Shown here piece by piece: positions 58,379 through 64,000 of a DNA stretch of 64,000 bases. A program made the position numbers and the translations under genes. Under the pieces are notes generated by a model. It was not told the DNA's origin and did not search any database. It saw nothing but the letters and a program-made list of their open reading frames with translations. The stretch's first letter is position 1; each line of letters starts with the position of its first letter. The stretch spans positions 1-64,000 of the forward strand of contig NZ_QRGC01000022.1 in NCBI RefSeq assembly GCF_003448965.1. Direction: 5' to 3'. The stretch is from Oceanicella sp. SM1341. Its GTDB lineage: Bacteria > Pseudomonadota > Alphaproteobacteria > Rhodobacterales > Rhodobacteraceae.

Positions 58379-59413
58379 ATGTTCACGAGACGCAGTCTCC
58401 TGGGCGGGCTCGCGGCCCTGGCCACCCTGACCGCCGGCGTGGCCAACGCCGAGACGGTGCTCCGCTTCTCCAACTGGGTGCCGATGACGCACCCGCTCTC
58501 CTCCGACGTGATGGTCCCCTGGGCCAAGGAGGTGGAGGAAGCTACCGACGGGCGGATCAAGATCGAGTTCGTCAGCCCGCTCGGCGCGCCGCCGGCGCAT
58601 CTCGACATCGCGCTCAACGGCATCGCCGACATCACCTTCATCGTGCATTCCTACACCTCCGACCGCTTCCCGCTGATGGAGCTGGGCGAGCTGCCCTTCG
58701 TGGCGCCCGACAGCCGCACCGCCTCTCTCGCCTTCTGGGACACGTACGAGAAGTTCATCGAGGGGGCGCATGAGCACCGCGGCGTGCACCTGCTGGGCGC
58801 CTGGGGCCACGGCCCGGCGCATCTCTTCACCGGCTCGAAGGAGATCACCTCGCTCGACGATCTCTCGGGCATGAAGATCCGCGTCGCGGGCGGCATGTCG
58901 AAGAACGCCGGCGAGGGGCTGGGCGTGGTGCCGTTCTTCGCGCCTTCCAGCCAGAGCTACGAGGTGATCTCGAAGGGTGTCGCCGACGGCATCCTCTTCC
59001 CCACCGAGAGTGTCTACAACTTCAAGATCGGCCCGGCGATCAAGTACGCGCTGAAGGTGCCGGGCGGGCTCTACCGCTCCGTGCAGGGCATCATCATGAA
59101 CGAGGGCGTCTGGGACGGTCTCTCCGACGAGGACAAGGAAGCGATCAACTCGGTCTCCGGCAAGCACCTCGCCGCGCTCGCCGCCACGATGTGGGACACC
59201 CAGGACGCCCTGGGCGAGGAAGAGCTTACCAAGGCCGGAACCAAGTTCACCACCGCCTCCGGCGAGATGCTCGAGGCGATCCACGCGAAACTCGAGCCCT
59301 ACACCGAGGCCTGGCTCGACGCCGGCAACGGCGACATCGACCGCAAGGCGGCCTACGACTACTTCCTCGAGCGCATCGCCTACTACGAGGAAAACCCGGA
59401 AGCGGAAGACTGA
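58379..59413 (+). CDS. TRAP transporter substrate-binding protein (DctP family), system 2
   Basis: 344 residues. The N-terminus MFTRRSLLGGLAALATLTAGVANA has a twin-Arg-like signal, so export by Tat is possible. The fold includes HPLSSDVMVPWAKEVEEATDGRIKIEFVSPLGAPPAHLDIALNGIADITFIVHSY and LDDLSGMKIRVAGGMSKNAGEGLG with the carboxylate-binding Arg region. It lies after the permease genes, unlike system 1. AAAGGTAACTCC precedes the ATG. A strong terminator follows, marking the end of the kynU operon. Confidence 0.93.
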   Translation: MFTRRSLLGGLAALATLTAGVANAETVLRFSNWVPMTHPLSSDVMVPWAKEVEEATDGRIKIEFVSPLGAPPAHLDIALNGIADITFIVHSYTSDRFPLMELGELPFVAPDSRTASLAFWDTYEKFIEGAHEHRGVHLLGAWGHGPAHLFTGSKEITSLDDLSGMKIRVAGGMSKNAGEGLGVVPFFAPSSQSYEVISKGVADGILFPTESVYNFKIGPAIKYALKVPGGLYRSVQGIIMNEGVWDGLSDEDKEAINSVSGKHLAALAATMWDTQDALGEEELTKAGTKFTTASGEMLEAIHAKLEPYTEAWLDAGNGDIDRKAAYDYFLERIAYYEENPEAED

Positions 59414-59441
59414 TCCGTTCCCGCGTTCCGTGATAGACAGG

Positions 59442-59471
59442 CCCCGGACCCCGCGTCCGGGGTCTTTTGTT
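59442..59471 (+). terminator. Rho-independent terminator after TRAP system 2
   Basis: An 8-bp stem CCCCGGAC/GTCCGGGG with loop CCCGC followed by TCTTTTGTT, 28 bp past the stop. Confidence 0.88.
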
Positions 59472-59480
59472 CGAAAGCAT

Positions 59481-60092
59481 ATGCCACCAGAAGTTCTGCG
59501 GAGATGGGAGGCCGGCGTGCCTGAGGACTACTCGGATGGGAATTGCAGGTATCAAGCTCGGGCGCAGCCGTTTCTGGGCGCCATTGCGTTGGCAGTGCGT
59601 GATGACCGGGCCGTTATTCCCTTTCTGTTGCTCGGCACACCCTTCTTTGCCGAATATGCGGAGGCGTTACCGCTATGGCAGGAGCAATGGCTGCGAAGAG
59701 ACCCTGCTAACAGCATGAAATGTCCATTCTGGTCGAACTACTGGTACGAACCCTGCCCAGGGTGCACATGCCGGTCGAACGATTCCGTCTCGATGGAAAT
59801 TGATGCGATGTTCTTTTTGCGCGCCCCCAGCGGGCGGACGCTCGCAGTTCACGTCGAAATGAAGCGGGACGCTGAAGTATTCAGCTTGGGCCAGGCTGAA
59901 GCCTATCGACCGCGAGCGGAGTGCTTTCAAGCAGATCGAAGGCCTCGCAAAGGGCTGCTTCCGCATGAAGATTTTATTACCGTCCTCTTCTGTGGAACCG
60001 GCACGGATCTCGCACGGGCTGCGCGGCATTTCGATCGTGTCATCACGCATGGCGAAGCGCATCGCCAAATCGCATCATATCCGATGCGGTAG
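59481..60092 (+). CDS. Orphan hypothetical protein, possibly PD-(D/E)xK nuclease-like
   Basis: 203 residues if ATG 59481 is used; no good ribosome binding site, and an in-frame start at 59430 would lie inside the terminator. Base composition is clearly less GC-rich than both neighbours. A Cys cluster MKCPFWSNYWYEPCPGCTC (middle) could bind zinc. SVSMEIDAMFFLRAPSG then LAVHVEMKRDAEVFSLGQAEAYRPRAECF has the spacing E/D...E-x-K followed by Q-x-x-x-Y of PD-(D/E)xK nucleases. The composition and isolation suggest horizontal acquisition. Function not assigned. Confidence 0.55.
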   Translation: MPPEVLRRWEAGVPEDYSDGNCRYQARAQPFLGAIALAVRDDRAVIPFLLLGTPFFAEYAEALPLWQEQWLRRDPANSMKCPFWSNYWYEPCPGCTCRSNDSVSMEIDAMFFLRAPSGRTLAVHVEMKRDAEVFSLGQAEAYRPRAECFQADRRPRKGLLPHEDFITVLFCGTGTDLARAARHFDRVITHGEAHRQIASYPMR

Positions 60093-60143
60093 GCGATGGT
60101 CACAGACTGGCTGAACAGCGGCCCCCGGCGTCGGGGCCCGCGC

Positions 60144-60629
60144 TCAGGCCCGGGCTTCGCCGAGTTTCTCGAGCGGGGGGAAGAGGGCGGCGATCTCGTC
60201 TTCGTCGAGCACGGAGAAGATGTCGGCCAGCCAGGCCTCGTGCGCGGTGGCCATGTCGGCAAACTCGGCCTCGCCCCGGGCGGTGAGGCGCACGAGGGCG
60301 GCGCGCCGGTCGCCCTCCATCGCCACGCGGATCACCAGGCCGTCGGTCACCAGCCGGTCGACGATGCCGGTCACGTTGCCGTTCGAGACCATCAGCATGC
60401 GCGAGAGGTCGCTCATCTTCAGCCCGTCGCGGGCGCGGTAGAGCGCGGCCATCACGTCGAAGCGCGGCAGGGTGGTGTTGTGGTGCAGGCGCAACCGCTC
60501 GCGCAGGTCGCCCTCCACCCGGCGGGTGGCGCGCAGCAGCCGCAGCCAGAGGCGCAGGCGGGTCTTGGCCAGGGCGCGTCCGGCGGGGTCCGGGGCGGTC
60601 CCGATCCCGAGTTCTTTCGTCTGGGGCAA
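60144..60629 (-). CDS. MarR family transcriptional regulator
   Basis: 161 residues from TTG 60629, which has GAGGAGG seven bases upstream. The winged helix spans about residues 55-120: TTLPRFDVMAALYRARDGLKMSDLSRMLMVSNGNVTGIVDRLVTDGLV with the wing GDRRAALVRLTARG. A pair of TTCA-N4-TGAA sites lies 126 bp upstream of its start, the same motif as before kynA, kynU and the opine-dehydrogenase operon. It is therefore the best candidate for the regulator of that set, with autoregulation. Ligand unknown, perhaps kynurenine, anthranilate or a related acid. Confidence 0.9.
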   Translation of the reverse strand: MPQTKELGIGTAPDPAGRALAKTRLRLWLRLLRATRRVEGDLRERLRLHHNTTLPRFDVMAALYRARDGLKMSDLSRMLMVSNGNVTGIVDRLVTDGLVIRVAMEGDRRAALVRLTARGEAEFADMATAHEAWLADIFSVLDEDEIAALFPPLEKLGEARA

Positions 60630-60755
60630 GCCCGTCCTCCTCGTGTGAATGGTTTTTGTTCTTTGTCTCAGCAGGTTGCGGCCTTCGTGTGTTCCGGCGG
60701 GCGCTCTTCGTCCGCCGCGGGCTATCTACCCAGAGTGGACAAGCGGCAGGATTGA

Positions 60756-60781
60756 TTCAACCCTGAATGTTCAGGTCTGAA
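60756..60781. promoter_or_regulatory. Paired TTCA-N4-TGAA operators upstream of marR
   Basis: TTCAACCCTGAA (60756-60767) and TTCAGGTCTGAA (60770-60781), 14 bp start to start. The second copy overlaps the stop codon of the ABC ATPase gene, whose own promoter lies elsewhere, so marR is the likely target. Confidence 0.8.
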
Positions 60782-61592
60782 CCACTTCGCGCCCCAGCCA
60801 GCCGGGGTCGATTTCCGGCAGGGGGATCGCATCGATGAGCGCACGGGTATAGTCGGAGCGCGGCGCGTCGAAGAGGCGCTCGCAGGGGCCGGCCTCCACG
60901 ATGCGGCCGTGCTGCAGCACGATCACCTGCGCGCAGAGCCGGCGGATCACCGAGAGGTCGTGGCTGATGAAGGCGATGGTGAGGCCCATCTCCGCCGCCA
61001 GCCGCTCCAGCAGGGTGAGCACCTGCGCCTGCGAGGAGACATCGAGGCCGGAGACGATCTCGTCGGCAAGGATGAAGCGCGGCGAGAGCGCGATGGCCCG
61101 GGCGATGCCCACCCGCTGGCGCTGGCCGCCGGAGAGCTCGTGCGGGTAGCGCGCGGCAAAGCCCGCCGGCAGGCCCACGCGCTCCAGCGCCGCGGCCACC
61201 TCGGCCCGGCTGCCGCCGCGCCCGAAGCGCTTCATCGGCATGGCGACGATGCGCCCCACCGTGTGGCGCGGGTTGAGCGAGGACATCGGGTCCTGGAAGA
61301 TCATCTGCAGGTCGCGGCGCAGGGGGGCGAGGGCGGGCTCGGGCAGGTGGGTGATGTCCTGCCCGGCGAAGCGGATGCTGCCGCCCGTGGGTTCGAGCAG
61401 CCGCACCAGCGCGCGGCCCAGCGTGCTCTTGCCCGAGCCGCTCTCGCCCACGATGCCGGTCACCTTTCCCTCGGGCAGGGTGAAGCTCAGCCCCTTGAGG
61501 ATCTCGATGCGCGGGGCGGCGCCGATGAGCGGCTTCGCGGTCATGTCCGGCAGGGAGAGGTGGAGGTCGGTCACCTCGAAGAGATCAGCCAT
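60771..61592 (-). CDS. Peptide/nickel-type ABC transporter ATP-binding protein (DppF-like)
   Basis: 273 residues. Walker A GIVGESGSGKSTLGRALVRLL, Q-loop LQMIFQDPMSSLNPRHTVG, signature LSGGQRQRVGIARAIAL, Walker B FILADEIVSGLDVSSQAQVL and switch FISHDLSVIRRLC. Typical of the second ATPase of oligopeptide or opine importers. Its start overlaps the end of the preceding ATPase gene by 8 bp. Confidence 0.94.
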   Translation of the reverse strand: MADLFEVTDLHLSLPDMTAKPLIGAAPRIEILKGLSFTLPEGKVTGIVGESGSGKSTLGRALVRLLEPTGGSIRFAGQDITHLPEPALAPLRRDLQMIFQDPMSSLNPRHTVGRIVAMPMKRFGRGGSRAEVAAALERVGLPAGFAARYPHELSGGQRQRVGIARAIALSPRFILADEIVSGLDVSSQAQVLTLLERLAAEMGLTIAFISHDLSVIRRLCAQVIVLQHGRIVEAGPCERLFDAPRSDYTRALIDAIPLPEIDPGWLGREVVQT

Positions 61593-62463
61593 TGCGGGCC
61601 TCCCGGGCGGCATCCTCGGCCGCAACCTCGGCGCGCAGGCCGGCGAGCACCGCCTCGGGCACCGGCTGCAGCGAGGCGAAGGGGTCGGTGTAGCGCGGCG
61701 TCGCGGCCATCAGCGCGCGGGTGTAGGGGTGGGCGGGGGCGCGGAAGAGCGCCTCCGTCGGCCCCGCCTCCACCACCTTGCCGGCGAAGAGCACGCTCAC
61801 CGACTGGCTCACCTTCGCCACCACGCCGAGGTCATGGGTGACGAAGAGCACCGCGGTGTTGTGGCGGGCCTGCAGCTCGGCGATCAGGCGCAGGATCTGC
61901 TTCTGCACCGTCACGTCGAGCGCGGTGGTGGGCTCGTCTGCCACGATGAGCCGCGGCTCGGAGGCGAAGGCGGCGGCGATGAGCACGCGCTGGCGCATGC
62001 CGCCCGAGAGCTCGTGCGGGTAGGAGGCCATCACCCGCTCCGGCGCGCGGATGCGCACCTCGTCGAGCAGCTCGCGCGCCCGCGCGTCGGCCCGTGCCCG
62101 GATCCAGCCCAGCAGGTGCACCAGCTTGTCGGTGATCTGCGGGCCGATGCGCCGCGAGGGGTTGAGCGCGGTGAGCGGGTCCTGCGGGATGAGCGCGGCC
62201 GCGGCCCCCACGGTGCGGCGGCGGAGGCCCGGGCTGAGGGCGCCGAGGTTCTGGCCCTCCAGCAGGATGTCGCCGGAGGTGACCTCGATGCCGCGCGGCA
62301 GCACGCCGAGCACCGCCTTCCCGATCATGCTCTTGCCGGCGCCGCTCTCGCCCACCAGGGCGCGCACCTCGCCGGGGGCCACGCTGAGCGAGACGTTGCG
62401 CAGCAGGCGGGGCCCGCGGCGGATGGCGGCGTCGAGGCCGAGGATCTCGAGACAGGCGGTCAT
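61585..62463 (-). CDS. Peptide/nickel-type ABC transporter ATP-binding protein (DppD-like)
   Basis: 292 residues. Walker A ALVGESGAGKSMIGKAVLG, Q-loop ALIPQDPLTALNPSRRIG, signature LSGGMRQRVLIAAAFASEP, Walker B LIVADEPTTALDVTVQKQ and switch FVTHDLGVVAK. The C-terminal HPYTRALMAATPR is the extension that marks this subfamily. ATGA overlap with the permease gene. Confidence 0.95.
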   Translation of the reverse strand: MTACLEILGLDAAIRRGPRLLRNVSLSVAPGEVRALVGESGAGKSMIGKAVLGVLPRGIEVTSGDILLEGQNLGALSPGLRRRTVGAAAALIPQDPLTALNPSRRIGPQITDKLVHLLGWIRARADARARELLDEVRIRAPERVMASYPHELSGGMRQRVLIAAAFASEPRLIVADEPTTALDVTVQKQILRLIAELQARHNTAVLFVTHDLGVVAKVSQSVSVLFAGKVVEAGPTEALFRAPAHPYTRALMAATPRYTDPFASLQPVPEAVLAGLRAEVAAEDAAREARNG

Positions 62464-63311
62464 CGCAGCACCGGGTCGAAACGGTCCTTCAGCCCCTCGC
62501 CGAACTGGCTGAAGGAGAGGACGGTGAGGAACAGGGCGACAAGCGGGAACACGAGCACCCACCAGGCGAAGTGGATGGAGGCGCGGCCCTCCGCGATCAT
62601 CGAGCCCCAGGTGGGGTCGTCGGTGGAGATCGACAGGTTCACGAAGCTCAGGATCGCCTCCACGATCACGGCCACGCCCATCTCGAGCGCGAGCAGGGCG
62701 ATGACGGAGGGCAGCACGTTGGGCAGCACCTCGGTGAGCAGCGTGCCGATGCGCCCGGCGCCGCCGATGCGGGCGGAGTGCACGTAGTCCATGCGCGCCT
62801 GCACCATGGCCTCGGCGCGGATGACCCGGGCGAAGCGGGTCCAGTCGATGATGGCGATGGCGAGGATGACCGAGTGCAGCCCCGCGCCCAGCACCGCCAC
62901 CAGCAGGATGGCGAAGAGCACCGGCGGGAAGGCCATCCAGACATCGACGAGCCGGGAGACGACACGGTCCGGCCAGCCGCCGAAGTATCCGGCGACGAGG
63001 CCAAGCGCCGAGCCGAGCAGGCAGGCCGCACTGGCCGCGATGAGCGCCACGACGAGGGCGATGCGCGCGCCCCAGACGATGCGCGAAAGCACGTCGCGGC
63101 CGAGGCTGTCGGTGCCCAGCCAGTAGCCCGGCTCGGCCCCGCCCACCCAGGCGGGCGGCAGGCGCTCGAGCATCAGGTCCTGTGCCAGCGGGTCATGCGG
63201 GGCGATCCAGGGGGCGGCGAGGGCGGCGAGGCAGAGCAGCCCGAGCCAGAGGCCCGGCAGCCAGAGCCGCACCCCGGCGCGGCGGCGCTGTGCGCGGGTG
63301 TCGGCGCTCAT
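62460..63311 (-). CDS. Peptide/nickel-type ABC transporter permease (DppC-like)
   Basis: 283 residues. HDPLAQDLMLERLPPAWVGGAEPGYWLGTDSLGRDVLSRIVWGARIALVVALIAA is the conserved DppC N-terminal part, and MVQARMDYVHSARIGGAGRIGTLLTEVLPNVLPSVIALL contains the EAA loop. CCGGAGG precedes the ATG. The partner permease (DppB) and binding protein are not in the window; a 286-bp repeat array begins 27 bp upstream of this start. Confidence 0.94.
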   Translation of the reverse strand: MSADTRAQRRRAGVRLWLPGLWLGLLCLAALAAPWIAPHDPLAQDLMLERLPPAWVGGAEPGYWLGTDSLGRDVLSRIVWGARIALVVALIAASAACLLGSALGLVAGYFGGWPDRVVSRLVDVWMAFPPVLFAILLVAVLGAGLHSVILAIAIIDWTRFARVIRAEAMVQARMDYVHSARIGGAGRIGTLLTEVLPNVLPSVIALLALEMGVAVIVEAILSFVNLSISTDDPTWGSMIAEGRASIHFAWWVLVFPLVALFLTVLSFSQFGEGLKDRFDPVLR

Positions 63312-63337
63312 CGGGTGGCCTCCGGGGCGCGGTCAGG

Positions 63338-64000
63338 GCAGGGTGCCTCGCTCCGAACTTCCGCCCGGCGGCAGGCCGGGCAGCGCCCAACCCTCCCCCC
63401 GGGAGGGCGCTGCTGCGACGCCTCCGCAGGCACGCCGGCCGGGGTGGCGCGACGTGCTGCGAGCAGGCCAGGCCGGGGCAGCGCCATCCCAGGGTCGGGC
63501 GCTGCCCTTCGCCCCGCGGTTCGGGCGGAGTGAGACGGACTAAGAAAGCGAGAGCGAAGCGACTGCCTCGCGGCACGCCAGCTCTCCGCCAAGCCTGACC
63601 AACCGCTCGCGGCTGCAAGCAGGGCAGGGCGCCTCGCTCCGGGCCTCCGCCCGGCGGCACGCCGGGCAGCGCCCGACCCTCCCCCCGGGAGGGCGCTTCT
63701 GCAACGCCTCCGCGGGCACGCCGGCCGGGGCGGCCTGATGCGCGGCACGCAGGCCGTGCCGGGGCAGCGCCCACCCAGGATCGGGCGCTGCCCTTCGCCC
63801 TGCGGTTCGGGCGGGGTGAAGGGGACTGCGAAAGTGAGAGCGAAGCGATTGCCATGCGGCACGCCAGTTCTCCGCCGAAATCGACCAATCGCTCGCGGCT
63901 GCAAGCAAGGCAGGGCGCCTCGCTCCGGGCTTCCGCCCGGCGGCACGCCGGGCAGCGCCCGACCCTCCCCCCGGGAGGGCGCTTCTGCCCCGCCTCCGCA
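63338..64000. repeat. Tandem array of 286-bp units running off the window
   Basis: Units begin with GCAGGG at 63338, 63624 and 63910, exactly 286 bp apart, giving two whole units and 91 bp of a third. The first two units differ at scattered single positions but have no net length change. Each holds GGGCAGCGCCC and its reverse complement, able to form an 11-bp hairpin (in unit 2 around 63762-63793). All open frames here shift with each unit because 286 is not divisible by three, so I read it as non-coding. This 663-bp stretch shows no other gene. Confidence 0.9.

Noticed and set aside
63308-63946. A 212-codon protein upstream of the DppC gene
   Set aside because: It lies almost entirely in the 286-bp repeat, whose period shifts the frame each unit. 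Similar frames occur in all three phases, so it is not a real coding sequence.
63338-64000. CRISPR array
   Set aside because: The 286-bp units are contiguous with no unique spacers, and no cas genes are seen. It is a plain tandem repeat.

Overview
This window is about 70% GC and reads as chromosomal DNA of an alphaproteobacterium, most likely Rhodobacteraceae/Rhodobacterales. The evidence is the split corrinoid methionine-synthase module with a DUF1638 gene, the divergent hisI/NifU-like pair, two full TRAP transporters, a DUF1127 protein, a phasin, an alphaproteobacterial-type LexA box, an FNR-type site and an intergenic palindrome with arms GTCCCGGG/CCCGGGAC. Coding density is high and many genes overlap by 4 bp (ATGA or GTGA). 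Species cannot be named from sequence alone.

1-32 kb is mostly core metabolism and information processing. It holds the 3' end of a cobK-like gene, sufE, a homocysteine methyltransferase + B12-binding protein + DUF1638 set, an Fe-S scaffold, hisI, gluQ, a methyltransferase, trmFO, gyrA, the divergent ssb/uvrA pair, a CBS protein, coaD, a periplasmic cyclophilin, queA, two VOC proteins, a dihydrolipoyl dehydrogenase, a phasin, and a kinase fused to an aminoglycoside-phosphotransferase-like domain. From 26.4 to 31.1 kb there is a compact catabolic operon: DUF1989 protein, polar-amino-acid ABC transporter, arginase-family ureohydrolase and a GntR/FCD regulator. It probably imports and hydrolyses a guanidino compound. 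A tRNA-Gln(CTG) lies at 32.5 kb.

32.7-43.1 kb holds an OYE-like demethylase-type flavoenzyme, cysS-cimA, a tandemly duplicated pair of tiny translationally coupled ORFs, a squalene/phytoene-synthase-like protein without its aspartate motifs, a UPF0178 protein, an MFS exporter, a DUF1127 protein, and a MOSC/esterase/AlkA operon.

43-64 kb is an accessory catabolic region. Its first part is an opine-dehydrogenase-family enzyme, a 3-hydroxyacyl-CoA-dehydrogenase-family enzyme, a DctP-DctQ-DctM TRAP system and an Asp/Glu-racemase-fold protein that has lost both catalytic cysteines. Next come kynA, a divergent arylmalonate-decarboxylase-like gene, kynU, an IlvD/Edd dehydratase, a 3-hydroxyisobutyrate-dehydrogenase-like enzyme and a second TRAP system. 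The last part is a low-GC orphan gene, a MarR regulator and a peptide/opine-type ABC transporter. The most notable signal is a shared operator, TTCA-N4-TGAA. It occurs as pairs spaced exactly 14 bp start-to-start before kynA, between the decarboxylase gene and kynU, and before marR, and once before the opine-dehydrogenase operon. I infer that the MarR protein controls one dispersed regulon for an aromatic amino acid or its conjugate. The window ends inside an exact-period 286-bp tandem repeat.
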